Source: Burkholderiales bacterium | Lineage (GTDB): Bacteria; Pseudomonadota; Gammaproteobacteria; Burkholderiales; Ga0077523 | Reading direction: 5' to 3' | Assembly: GCA_019745565.1 (NCBI GenBank) | Contig: JAIESW010000002.1 | Coordinates: 1 to 62,798 of the forward strand | Length of the DNA: 62,798 nt | Shown: positions 51,478 through 59,783 of the stretch, in pieces | Layout of the letters: each line of letters starts with the position of its first letter | Position numbering within the stretch: position 1 is the first letter of the stretch | Position numbers and translations under genes: made by a program | The notes under the pieces: generated by a model | Seen by the model: the letters and a program-made list of their open reading frames with translations, nothing else | Told to the model about the DNA's origin: nothing | Databases searched by the model: none

Positions 51478-53466
51478 TCAGTTACCGGAGAACACCGGAC
51501 GACTCCACAGATCCTTGACCGCCACCAGTTCGGCCAGACTCTCCTGGGCGCGCTGGAACGGTTCACCCACGCCGACGCCGAGCAGGCCGTCGAGGCAAGG
51601 CTGCAGCGGGGAGAGCTGCAGCGGCAATCTCGATACCTCCCGCAACATCGTAACGGGCACGTTGCCGCCGAGCGCGCTTTCCGCCAGTGCGGCATCGTGA
51701 GTGAGCATCGCGAGCAGCATGAAGCCCAGGGACCGCAGGTCGGAACGCACGCCTGCAGCGAATTCCTCCTCGGGAGGCTTCTTCTCCGCGTCCTCGGACT
51801 CGCTCAGTGCCGCATACACGCGCGTACTTGCGTTGAAATCGGTCAGGACGATGACGCGCTCGTCGCGCAACAGGAAGTGCTCGGCGCGCAGCGCGCCATG
51901 GTACAGGCCGAGGTCATGGATCGAATCGATGGCGAGGCACATCTGCACCAGCTGGTTCAGCGCGACCCCGATCGACATCTTCTTGCGGATCATGTCGGCG
52001 AGCGACGAGCCCGGCAGCCATTCCGTCGCGACGAACGCGATGTCGTTGGTGCGGCCGATCTCGTACACCGCGACGACGTTGCGCTGACCGATGTCCTCGA
52101 TGCGCCGGTAGATGTCGAGGTAGCCTTCGACGAACTCGGGCGAGACCTGCGCAAGCTGCACCGTCTTCACCGCTTCTTCGCGGTCGGACGGCACGTGCAG
52201 CGTCATGTAGGTGGTGATCTGCTCGCCCTGGCCCAGACGGCGCGCTATGCGCCGGTCGGGCAGCTTGGGCATGATGCGGTCGACGATGCTCGCGGCATTG
52301 ATGACGACCGTCTGGTCCGCGGTGTAGGGATCCACGTCGCCCGCGAGCCGCGCCATCACCGTGTTGGCGAGCACGGCCTCGCGCACTTCCGCCATGATCG
52401 GCAGTTCGCCGGGCAGCGCTGCGGCGGGGTTGAAGCCGGCCGCTTCGACGACCGGAATGGTCACGTCGTGATCGGTGTCGGTCAGCGTCGCGCGGCGGCG
52501 GAATTCGAAGCGCGATTCCGCCAGCAGGGCGGAGGTCTCGGTGACCGCGATGCTCCAGCCGAGCCCCTTCGCACGGCCGTTCAGGCGATTGGCGACATCG
52601 ACGGTCTGCCCCGCGATGCTGGGCGTCACCTGCCCGCCCATGGAAAGGCGCGCGACCACCACCTCACCGCTGTGCACGCCGCAACCGACGGAGAGATTCG
52701 GCGTGGAAGACTCGGACAACGTCGATTCGGCCCAGCGCTTCACGCGCCGCGTCGCGAGCACCACCAGCAACGCTGCTTCGATGGCGTGCGATGCGTGGCT
52801 GCGTTCCTCGTGCGGCGTCTTCTCGAACACCGCCAGCAATCCGGTTGCGTCCATGCGCACGACCCAGCCACCCTGGGTCGTGATGGCATCGCGCGCTTCG
52901 GTGAGAAAGCGTTGCAGCAGCGCATCCAGGCTGCGGCCGCGCAACGAACGCGCGAGCGACACGAGATTGCGCAGCACGACCACGAGCACGCTCGCGGCCT
53001 TGGTCTCCATCAGGAGTGCCGACGAACCGGGTGGCGGCGACCAGCTGTCGGCGCTGAGGGCATTGCGGAAGTTCGGCTTTTCGGTGCCGCTCAGGCTGCG
53101 CAGGCCGAGGCGGGTTTCCACGGCCTCGATCAACGCGGGGCGGGCGAAGGGCTTGACCAGTATCCCGTCGGCATCGATGGCGCCGGCCTGAGCGAGCGCG
53201 GCCTGATCACCTTCCGGCACCATGAACAGGATCGGCGTCGCCGCCGTGCGCATGTTCGAACGGATCGCCGCCGTGAGCGCCCAGGCGCTGCCCGCCTCGA
53301 GGGCGGTGGAGACCAGCGCCAGGTCGGGCATGCTGTCGCCGCGCAGCACCTCATAGGCCTGGCGGGCGTCCTGCAGCGCCTTGACGGTGTGTCCCTGGGT
53401 GGCGAGGTGCATCCGGCACCATTCGCGCAGTTGCGCGTCGGCGTCGACGAGGAGGATATTTGCCAT
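51478..53466 (-). CDS. Receiver-cyclase-protein kinase fusion with degenerate modules
   Basis: 662 residues. Receiver-like domain (about 1-120): ILLVDADAQLREW has one acidic residue instead of two and the phospho-Asp position reads LALVSTALE (Ser/Thr), while the Lys in VKPF is kept. Class III cyclase-like domain (about 150-345): the first metal Asp is lost (VLVVVLRNLVSLAR), the second (RMDATGLLAVFE) kept, plus VDVANRLNGRA. Ser/Thr-kinase-like domain (about 395-600): catalytic loop YHGALRAEHFLL lacks HRD Asp and DFG reads DFN. So each enzyme site seems incomplete. Probably a cytoplasmic sensing or scaffolding protein. Preceded by 29 nt to DUF1161. Confidence 0.82.
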   Translation of the reverse strand: MANILLVDADAQLREWCRMHLATQGHTVKALQDARQAYEVLRGDSMPDLALVSTALEAGSAWALTAAIRSNMRTAATPILFMVPEGDQAALAQAGAIDADGILVKPFARPALIEAVETRLGLRSLSGTEKPNFRNALSADSWSPPPGSSALLMETKAASVLVVVLRNLVSLARSLRGRSLDALLQRFLTEARDAITTQGGWVVRMDATGLLAVFEKTPHEERSHASHAIEAALLVVLATRRVKRWAESTLSESSTPNLSVGCGVHSGEVVVARLSMGGQVTPSIAGQTVDVANRLNGRAKGLGWSIAVTETSALLAESRFEFRRRATLTDTDHDVTIPVVEAAGFNPAAALPGELPIMAEVREAVLANTVMARLAGDVDPYTADQTVVINAASIVDRIMPKLPDRRIARRLGQGEQITTYMTLHVPSDREEAVKTVQLAQVSPEFVEGYLDIYRRIEDIGQRNVVAVYEIGRTNDIAFVATEWLPGSSLADMIRKKMSIGVALNQLVQMCLAIDSIHDLGLYHGALRAEHFLLRDERVIVLTDFNASTRVYAALSESEDAEKKPPEEEFAAGVRSDLRSLGFMLLAMLTHDAALAESALGGNVPVTMLREVSRLPLQLSPLQPCLDGLLGVGVGEPFQRAQESLAELVAVKDLWSRPVFSGN

Positions 53467-53609
53467 GAAAGCGAGGGGTTGCGCCGGATGGACCCCGCTA
53501 ACCTAACGGCCCGCCGACCGGAACGCAACCCTGGTTCGGGCGCGGTCGGCAGGGGCGCGCAGGTCGCGGAATGGGCATCCGCACTGCAGCATGAAGGTGG
53601 AATGGGAGC

Positions 53610-54044
53610 GTGGCGATGCGGCTTTCTGCCGGGAATGCGTGGTCGTGGGTGCTGGTTCTGGCCCTGCTGGTGTCCCGCCCGGTTTGCGCTGCCGACGGCG
53701 ATGCCGTCGAGATCCGAGCGGTCATCGAGGCGCAACTCGCCGCTTTTGCGGCCGACGATGCCGCCAAGGCGTTTTCCTTCGCATCGCCTGCCATACAAAG
53801 CATGTTCGGCACGCCGGAGGATTTCTTGATGATGGTCCGGACCGGCTATCCGGTCGTCTATCGGCCGACCTCCGTCCATTTCCGCCCGCTTCGGGTCGTG
53901 GACGGTCAACCGATCCAGGTGGTCCGGATGTCCGACGGCGACGGCCGCGTCTGGCTTGCCGTCTACAAGATGCAGAGGCAGGCGGACGGGTCGTGGCGCA
54001 TCGACGGGTGCACGCTGCGGCAGGCCGAAAGCCGCAGCACCTGA
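53610..54044 (+). CDS. DUF4864 domain secreted protein
   Basis: 144 residues (GTG 53610; ATG 53616 also possible, GGGAG upstream). Signal peptide (cleavage after VCA near 27), then the DUF4864 core: VIEAQLAAFAADDAAKAFSF, ASPAIQSMFGTPEDFLMMV and DGSWRIDGC. SnoaL-like fold expected. Function unknown. Lies 13 nt upstream of a TTG-start membrane protein gene. Confidence 0.85.
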   Translation: MAMRLSAGNAWSWVLVLALLVSRPVCAADGDAVEIRAVIEAQLAAFAADDAAKAFSFASPAIQSMFGTPEDFLMMVRTGYPVVYRPTSVHFRPLRVVDGQPIQVVRMSDGDGRVWLAVYKMQRQADGSWRIDGCTLRQAESRST

Positions 54045-54057
54045 AGCGGCGACCGGT

Positions 54058-54591
54058 TTGCCAACCATTCTTGCGCATACGGCAGTACCGCTGGCGCTGG
54101 CCGCCGACTTCGGAACCCGGCGGGTGCCGCCCCGGTTGCTCGCTGCGGGCATTGCGGCATCGATGCTGCCCGATCTCGATGTCGTCGCATTCGCGCTCAG
54201 GATTCCCTATGGCAGCGATTTCGGGCACCGCGGGTTCACGCATTCGATCGCATTTGCCTTGGGTATCGGTCTGCTCGCAGCTCTCGTGTACCGCGAGCTG
54301 CGCGCAACCTTCGCCCGCACGTTCGTTTTCATCTCCGCGGCGATCGCATCCCATGGCCTGCTCGACGTGTTCACCAATGGTGGCTTGGGTGTGGCGCTGC
54401 TGTGGCCCTGGAGCGGTGAACGCTTCTTCGCGCCGGTGCGGCCGATCCAGGTGGCGCCGATCAGTCTGCAAGCCATGTTGTCCGAGCGCGGGTCGGCAGT
54501 GCTGCGGTCGGAGCTGCTATGGGTCTGGATACCGGCCGGCATCCTGGCGATCGTGCTGCGCCTGACGGCATCCCGGTCGCGCACGGCTTGA
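54058..54591 (+). CDS. Metal-dependent membrane hydrolase, YdjM/DUF457-like
   Basis: 177 residues from TTG 54058, giving the typical LPTILAHTAVPLALA start. Metal-site motifs: PDLDVVAFAL, FGHRGFTHSIAF and ASHGLLDVFTNGG. Inner-membrane predicted hydrolase family; some E. coli members (YdjM) are under SOS control, but no LexA box was seen here. A poor ribosome site (GAAGCGG) precedes the TTG. Confidence 0.85.
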   Translation: MPTILAHTAVPLALAADFGTRRVPPRLLAAGIAASMLPDLDVVAFALRIPYGSDFGHRGFTHSIAFALGIGLLAALVYRELRATFARTFVFISAAIASHGLLDVFTNGGLGVALLWPWSGERFFAPVRPIQVAPISLQAMLSERGSAVLRSELLWVWIPAGILAIVLRLTASRSRTA

Positions 54592-54658
54592 GGATCGGCG
54601 TATCCTCGCGACAGACGAGAGCTTCATCGCCTTCACCCAAGTCGAGGAGGTCCGAGCC

Positions 54659-55036
54659 ATGCTCAACGGCGCCACCGTCACCACCATGCTGCCGACCGTC
54701 GATCTTAACCGGGCGCGCGATTTCTACGAGAACAAGCTCGGGCTCGCGCCGGTCGGCGCACAGCCCGACGGCAAGTTCCTCTACCGCTGCGGCGGCACCA
54801 TCCTCGCCCTGTTTCCGCGCGGCACACCCACCAAGGCCGATCACACGGCGGTGAGCTTTGAGGTGCCGGACATCGCGACCGAGATCCGGGCGCTCGAGTC
54901 GCGGGGCGTCATCTTCAACGACTACGACCTGCCGGGATTGAAGACGGTCGACCACGTCTGCGTGCTCGGAGCGGAGAAGGCCGCGTGGTTCAACGACACC
55001 GAGGGCAACATCCTCTGCATCCACGAGACGCTGTGA
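54659..55036 (+). CDS. VOC (glyoxalase/bleomycin-resistance) family protein
   Basis: 125 residues: two beta-alpha-beta-beta-beta repeats with MLPTVDLNRARDFYENKLGL and DHTAVSFEVPDI then AAWFNDTEGNILCIHE (metal-site Glu at the end of repeat 2, His near the start). VOC superfamily enzymes share fold, not reaction, so only the family is safe. GAGGAGG ribosome-like site is upstream. Located between a membrane hydrolase gene and the pseudopilin genes. Confidence 0.9.
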   Translation: MLNGATVTTMLPTVDLNRARDFYENKLGLAPVGAQPDGKFLYRCGGTILALFPRGTPTKADHTAVSFEVPDIATEIRALESRGVIFNDYDLPGLKTVDHVCVLGAEKAAWFNDTEGNILCIHETL

Positions 55037-55096
55037 GATGAGGGCCCCGGGGCCCGGACTCGAAAGTCTCGCCCGGCGCTGCCGATAAGGCAGTTC

Positions 55097-55579
55097 ATGC
55101 ATCCGTCCGGCCGTCGTCGCGGCTTCACCCTGATCGAGCTGATGGTCTCGCTCGCCATCGTCGTCTTCCTGGCGGCACTGGTGACGCCCATGGTCGTGAC
55201 CGCCATCAAGCGCGAGAAGGAGCAGGAGCTGCGCACCGCGCTGCGCCAGATCCGCCAGGCCATCGACGATTACAAGCAGGCCGGTGACGAAGGCCGGGTG
55301 CCGCGCCTGCCCGGCCAAAGCGGCTATCCGAAGTCGCTCGCGGTCCTGGCCTTGGGTGTTCCCGACGCGCTCGACCCGCAAGGCCGGCGCATCTACTTTC
55401 TGCGCAGAGTGCCGCGCGACCCCTTTTTCGCCGACGAGCGCACACCGGCGGAAGACACGTGGGGCAAGCGCAGCTACGCGTCGGCGCCGGAGAAGCCCGA
55501 GGCCGGTGCCGACATCTACGACGTCTACCCTCTCACGGATGGCACCGGCATCAACGGTGTGCCCTATCGCCAATGGTGA
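55097..55579 (+). CDS. Type II secretion-like pseudopilin, GspG-type
   Basis: 160 residues with class III signal: RRRG^FTLIELMVSLAIVVFL, prepilin peptidase cleavage after the Gly at residue 8. Glu5 of the mature chain is present. The C-terminal part (RRVPRDPFF, KRSYASAPEKPEAG) is GspG-like: major pseudopilin fold with DVYPL. No other gsp genes are nearby, so it is an orphan. Coupled to the next gene by a 7-nt overlap. Confidence 0.88.
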   Translation: MHPSGRRRGFTLIELMVSLAIVVFLAALVTPMVVTAIKREKEQELRTALRQIRQAIDDYKQAGDEGRVPRLPGQSGYPKSLAVLALGVPDALDPQGRRIYFLRRVPRDPFFADERTPAEDTWGKRSYASAPEKPEAGADIYDVYPLTDGTGINGVPYRQW

Positions 55580-56094
55580 ACGAACGTTCCTCGCAATCCG
55601 GCGTGGTGCTGATCGCCATCGTCTTTCTCGCGTTCGTGGTGTCGATCACGCTCGCGGCTCTCGCGCGCCTGTGGGAGACCGACTCGCAGCGCGACAAGGA
55701 GCGCGAACTGCGCTGGGCCGGACGCCAGTTCGGGAAGGCGCTCGGCAGCTATGCGCTGGTCACGCCCGAAGGCCAGACACCGATGCCGAAGACCCTGGAC
55801 GAGCTGCTGCTCGACACGCGCGTCGATCCGCCGATGCGCCACCTGCGCCGGATTCCGCTCGACCCGATGACCGGCAAGGCCGACTGGGGCACCGTGCGCA
55901 CGGCGGCGGGAGCGATCACTGCCGTGCATTCCAGCTCTCATGCGAAACCGATGGAGGCCGACGGATTGTGGCCGGAGGATCGGGCGCTGGCCAGCGTGAA
56001 GGAATACTCCCAATGGCTGTTCGGGCCGATCAGCATGCAGCGGTCGTTGCCGATTCCTGTGGTCGAGCCGGTGGAGTCGGAGACGGCGAACTAG
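55573..56094 (+). CDS. Second pseudopilin-like protein with atypical N-terminus
   Basis: 173 residues, ATG 55573 overlapping the GspG-like stop by 7 nt (GTG 55576 also in frame). N-terminal hydrophobic helix SGVVLIAIVFLAFVVSITLA has Gly then Val (not Phe), and lacks the Glu5 of pilins. Body resembles pseudopilin/GspH- or GspK-like: RELRWAGRQFGKALGSYALV, VDPPMRHLRRIPLDPM. Probably assembles with the GspG-like partner. Which T2SS-like machine it serves is unknown. Followed by hairpin repeats. Confidence 0.68.
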   Translation: MVNERSSQSGVVLIAIVFLAFVVSITLAALARLWETDSQRDKERELRWAGRQFGKALGSYALVTPEGQTPMPKTLDELLLDTRVDPPMRHLRRIPLDPMTGKADWGTVRTAAGAITAVHSSSHAKPMEADGLWPEDRALASVKEYSQWLFGPISMQRSLPIPVVEPVESETAN

Positions 56095-56107
56095 AAGTTG
56101 TGCCTAT

Positions 56108-56216
56108 CGTCCGGATGCTGGCCCCCATCCCAACCTTCCCCCAGCGAAGCTGGGGGAAGGGGTTTACGGCTCCCTCCCCCGGCTTTGCCGGGGGAGGGTC
56201 GGGGTGGGGGCAGCCT
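56108..56216. repeat. GC-rich hairpin repeat, two hairpins
   Basis: CCTTCCCCCAGC/GCTGGGGGAAGG at 56134-56160 (GAA loop) and CCCTCCCCCGGC/GCCGGGGGAGGG at 56172-56198 (TTT loop). Same element as 51120-51215. Sits between the second pseudopilin gene and a convergent SBP gene stop. Confidence 0.85.
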
Positions 56217-56248
56217 GAGCGAGGATCCGTGAAGCCGCTCGCCGAAGC

Positions 56249-56992
56249 CTAGTTCGCGAACTGCTTCAAATACCGCGCCGTGATCTTCTGGAACGTGCCG
56301 TCCTTGCGCATGGCCTTCAGCGCATCTTCCAGCAGCGTGATCTGCGAGCGCGGCGTGGCGGGACTGCACGCCAGATAGTACGGCACCTCCTGCGCGAGGT
56401 AGACCGTCTTCAGCGTGGGCCCGCCGTTCTCGCGCGAAACCTTGCGCGCCGTGTAGGCGTTGGTGATCCACAGATCGATGTGATCGGGGTCGTCCTTCGG
56501 CAGCTTGAGGCGCCGCGGATTCTGAGCATCGTCCGTCACAGACTTGATGTTGGTCAGCGCGTATTGCGCGAGGTACTCGAGCTTGGCGTCGTTGGTGACG
56601 CCGCCGATGGTGTACTTGCGCAGATCCTCGATGCGCCGCGTCTCCAGCGGGAAGTCGGTCTTGCCGAACATGCCCCAGCGGTTCATCGCCAGCGGGCCGA
56701 CCCAGTGGAACAGCTTCTCGCGGCTTTCGATGCGGGCCGTGGAGTAGAGGCACGTCTCGCGATCCTTCTGCGCGCGCTCGTAGCCGTCCTTCCACACGAT
56801 CATCTCGAACGTGGTCGTGAGGCCGGCGCGTTTCGCCATCTCGGTGAGCAGTGCGGTCGAAAGGCCGTCGATCGTGCCGTTCTCCTCATAGTTGAACGGT
56901 GGATTCGACTCGGTCAGCAGCACCAGCGCATGGGCCGGCGCCGCCAGCAACGCCGCGAGCAGCGGCACGATCCATTTGATTGTCATGACCAA
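56249..56992 (-). CDS. Periplasmic substrate-binding protein, polar amino acid-like (SBP family 3)
   Basis: 247 residues, signal peptide (cleavage after AHA near 23). SBP_bac_3 fold: LTESNPPFNYEENGTIDGLS, EMAKRAGLTTTFEMIVWKDG and a C-terminal ALKAMRKDGTFQKITARYLK helix. No permease or ATPase gene adjacent, so the receptor may serve a transporter elsewhere or act as a sensor. It ends near a hairpin repeat (56108-56216). Confidence 0.9.
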   Translation of the reverse strand: MVMTIKWIVPLLAALLAAPAHALVLLTESNPPFNYEENGTIDGLSTALLTEMAKRAGLTTTFEMIVWKDGYERAQKDRETCLYSTARIESREKLFHWVGPLAMNRWGMFGKTDFPLETRRIEDLRKYTIGGVTNDAKLEYLAQYALTNIKSVTDDAQNPRRLKLPKDDPDHIDLWITNAYTARKVSRENGGPTLKTVYLAQEVPYYLACSPATPRSQITLLEDALKAMRKDGTFQKITARYLKQFAN

Positions 56993-57079
56993 CTCCGCGG
57001 GACTTCGACGCCGCGGATGCTAGCTCGCGGGGGCCCCGGCTGGCTACGGGACACCCCCATGCCGACCGTTGCCGTCCGG

Positions 57080-59203
57080 CTACACCTCGATGGGCAGCGA
57101 CCGGATCCGTTTGCCGGTGAGCACGAACAACGCATTCGCTACCGCCGGCGCGATCGGCGGTGTGCCCGGTTCGCCGACACCGCCCGGCGGCTCCGTCGAA
57201 GGCACCAGGTGCGTTTCCACCACCGGCATCTCGTTCATGCGGATCACCGGATAATCGTGGAAGTTGCTCTGCTCCACCTGACCGTTCTTGAACGTGATCT
57301 TGCCGTGCAGCGCGGCCGACAGCCCGTACACCATCGCGCCTTCCATCTGTGCGACGACCTGCTGCGGGTTGACCACCGTACCGACGTCCGCCGCGATGAC
57401 CACGCGATGCACCCGTGGACGGCCTTCTTCGATCGAAACCTCGGCCACCTGAGCGACCCAGGCACCGAAGGCTTCCGCCACCGCGATGCCGCGCGCACGA
57501 CCCGCGGGCAACGGTGAACCCCAACCGGCCTTCTGCGCAGCGAGTTCGAGCACCGCGCGATGCCGCGGATGCTTGTCGAGCAGCCCACGACGGAACTCGA
57601 ACGGGTCCTTGCCGGCCGCGTGTGCCAGTTCGTCGATGAACGCTTCGCTGAAGAACGCGTTCTGTGTGCTGCCGACCGAACGCAGGAACCACGTGCGCAC
57701 CCCGGCCTTGTGCGGCACCCAGCCCACGTCGACGTTGGGCACGGTGTACGGAATGTTCGCGAGGCCCTCGACGGCCGTCGTGTCGATGCGCCCCTGCATG
57801 ATCAGCGATTCGAAGCCCGTGCCCTCCGCCATTTCGTCGCAGACCGTGGTTGCGGCGAACGCGATCGGTCTGCCGTCGGCATCGAGACCGGCACGCAGCT
57901 TCGCGACCGCCTGCGGCCGATAGTAGTAGCCGCGCATGTCGTCCTCGCGCGAGTACACCACCTTCACCGGTGCCCCGGCGGCCTTCGACAGCAGTACGGC
58001 CTCGGTGAGAAAGTCCGGCGCGAAACGGCGGCCGAACCCGCCACCCAGCAGCAGCGTATTGATCTTCACCTGCTCCGGTTTGCAGCCCACCAGCTGCGCG
58101 ACCGTCATCTGGTTGGGCCCTTGCGCCTGACTGCCGACCCAGATCTCCGCGCCGTCGGGCTTGACCCACGCCGTGCAGTTCATCGGCTCCATCGGGGCGT
58201 GCGCCAGATAGGGCACGTCGTAAACGGCCTCGATCACTTTGGTCGCCGAGCCGAATGCCGCGGCACCTTCGCCTTCCTTGCGTGCGGATATGGCGCCCTG
58301 GCCGGACTGTGCAAGACCCGTCATCTCTTCGCGAAGCTTGTCGGTGGACATGGTGGCTTTCGCGCCGGCGTCCCAGGTGACGTCGAGTGCATCCCGCCCT
58401 TTCGCTGCTGCCCAATAGTTGTCCGCGAGCACGGCGACGCCGGCGGACACCGGACTCGTGACCGGCAGCACCTTGCGCACACCGGGTACCGCCAGCGCCT
58501 TCTCCGCATCGAAGCGCGCGACCTTGCCGCCCACGACCGGCGAGCGCGCGACTACCGCCGTCAACAGACCGGGCAGCTTCGCATCCATCCCGAACTGTGC
58601 AGTGCCCGCGACCTTGTCAGCGGTGTCGAGCCGTGGCGTCGACTTGCCGATGATGCGGAACCTGGCCGGGTCCTTGAGCGGCACGTCCTTCGGTGGCGCG
58701 ATCTTCGCCGCCCGCGTACAGAGCTTGCCGTAGGTGGCCTTGACGCCCATCGGGCCGATGACCGAACCGCGATCGGTGCGCAGGCTCGATGCCTCCACCT
58801 CCCACGCCTGGGCGGCAGCCAGCACCAGCATCGCGCGCGCCGTCGCGCCGGCTTGCCGCAACGGCTGCCACATCGCGCGGACGGAAGTGGAACCGCCCGT
58901 GCCCTGCACACCGAACCAGGGATGCGCGTAGCGCTTGTCGGCGGGCGCGGCCTCGATCTCGATCTTCGACCAGTCCGCATCCAGCTCTTCCGCCACGAGC
59001 ATCGGCAGGCCCGTGTACACACCCTGACCCATCTCGGCCTTGTCGACGATGATGGTGATGCGGTTGTCGGGTGTGATGCGGATCCACGGGTTCGGCATGA
59101 ACTCGTCGGCGTCAGCGGCCAGCAGGTTGCGGCCGAAGCCGATGGCGAAGCCGCCGCCGGCCAGAGCGGACACTTTCAGGAAATCTCTGCGATCGAGCTT
59201 CAT
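57080..59203 (-). CDS. Xanthine dehydrogenase-family molybdopterin-binding subunit, IorB-like
   Basis: 707 residues. Twin-arginine signal LDRRDFLKVSALAGGGFAIG (about 1-30) implies periplasmic export; body follows isoquinoline 1-oxidoreductase beta subunit with Moco-domain motifs (GGFGRRFAPDFLTEAVLLS, EAFIDELAHAAGKDPFEFRRG) and an end region GEPGTPPIAPAVANALFVLTG. ATG 59203 has a weak site. The usual 2Fe-2S partner (IorA) is not adjacent in this window. Downstream of MerR gene by 11 nt, so probably co-regulated. Substrate (N-heterocycle or aldehyde) unknown. Confidence 0.9.
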   Translation of the reverse strand: MKLDRRDFLKVSALAGGGFAIGFGRNLLAADADEFMPNPWIRITPDNRITIIVDKAEMGQGVYTGLPMLVAEELDADWSKIEIEAAPADKRYAHPWFGVQGTGGSTSVRAMWQPLRQAGATARAMLVLAAAQAWEVEASSLRTDRGSVIGPMGVKATYGKLCTRAAKIAPPKDVPLKDPARFRIIGKSTPRLDTADKVAGTAQFGMDAKLPGLLTAVVARSPVVGGKVARFDAEKALAVPGVRKVLPVTSPVSAGVAVLADNYWAAAKGRDALDVTWDAGAKATMSTDKLREEMTGLAQSGQGAISARKEGEGAAAFGSATKVIEAVYDVPYLAHAPMEPMNCTAWVKPDGAEIWVGSQAQGPNQMTVAQLVGCKPEQVKINTLLLGGGFGRRFAPDFLTEAVLLSKAAGAPVKVVYSREDDMRGYYYRPQAVAKLRAGLDADGRPIAFAATTVCDEMAEGTGFESLIMQGRIDTTAVEGLANIPYTVPNVDVGWVPHKAGVRTWFLRSVGSTQNAFFSEAFIDELAHAAGKDPFEFRRGLLDKHPRHRAVLELAAQKAGWGSPLPAGRARGIAVAEAFGAWVAQVAEVSIEEGRPRVHRVVIAADVGTVVNPQQVVAQMEGAMVYGLSAALHGKITFKNGQVEQSNFHDYPVIRMNEMPVVETHLVPSTEPPGGVGEPGTPPIAPAVANALFVLTGKRIRSLPIEV

Positions 59204-59214
59204 CGGGCTATCTC

Positions 59215-59649
59215 CTAGGTCTTGGCGGTCTTGCGCGTGCGGAGCTTCGCGCCGTGCTCGGCACGGAACTTCGCTTCCTTCTCGCGCATCAGGTCGTCGT
59301 AGTGGTCGATCTTCCACTGCAGGAACGAGAGCGTTTCCTGCAGCTGTGAAATCCGCCCGTGCAACTGGCGCGCGTGCCCCTCGAGAATCTCGCGCCGCGC
59401 GGGTGTCGTCTCCTCACCTTCACGGAACAGATCGATGTAGCGCCGCACTGTTTCCAGGCTCATGCCGGTGGCAAGCATCTTGGCGACGAAGTCGACCCAC
59501 TGGTGGTCGAAGGCCGTGTAACGGCGATGCCCCGTCGGCGTGCGGCCGATGGGGCCCAGCAGGCCGATCCGCTCGTAGTAGCGCAGGGTGTCTTCCGACA
59601 GCCCGGTGATCAGCGCGGTCTGCTTGATGGTGTAGGTCCCCTCGCTCAT
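59215..59649 (-). CDS. MerR-family transcriptional regulator
   Basis: 144 residues: N-terminal MerR helix-turn-helix with wing (YTIKQTALITGLSEDTLRYYER, IGLLGP, RRYTAFDHQWVDFV) and coiled-coil dimer helix (about 75-120; GRISQLQETLSFLQWKIDHY). No conserved metal-binding Cys cluster at the C-terminus, so likely an organic-ligand or redox-independent type. Positioned right after its own MerR-type promoter and before the IorB-like gene. Ends with a basic tail (RAEHGAKLRTRKTAKT). Confidence 0.92.
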   Translation of the reverse strand: MSEGTYTIKQTALITGLSEDTLRYYERIGLLGPIGRTPTGHRRYTAFDHQWVDFVAKMLATGMSLETVRRYIDLFREGEETTPARREILEGHARQLHGRISQLQETLSFLQWKIDHYDDLMREKEAKFRAEHGAKLRTRKTAKT

Positions 59650-59658
59650 GGTGCAAAA

Positions 59659-59689
59659 AGCATAAAACCTGGAGTGAACTCCAGGTCAA
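59659..59689 (-). promoter_or_regulatory. MerR-type promoter with 19-bp spacer and 20-bp palindrome
   Basis: On the minus strand: TTGACC (59684-59689), a 19-bp spacer, TATGCT (59659-59664). The spacer region holds the palindrome ACCTGGAGT-TC-ACTCCAGGT (59667-59686), the classical MerR activator layout. Start of transcription near 59652 would put the MerR ATG (59649) almost at the 5' end, so the mRNA is essentially leaderless. Confidence 0.85.
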
Positions 59690-59783
59690 GCGTTTCTTGG
59701 CCCGGCGGACGGCTTTTCAGCGACCTGGGGAAAGATCATTCTTCGGCCGTCGCACAAAACCACAAACCTAAGGGAGGAGAACC

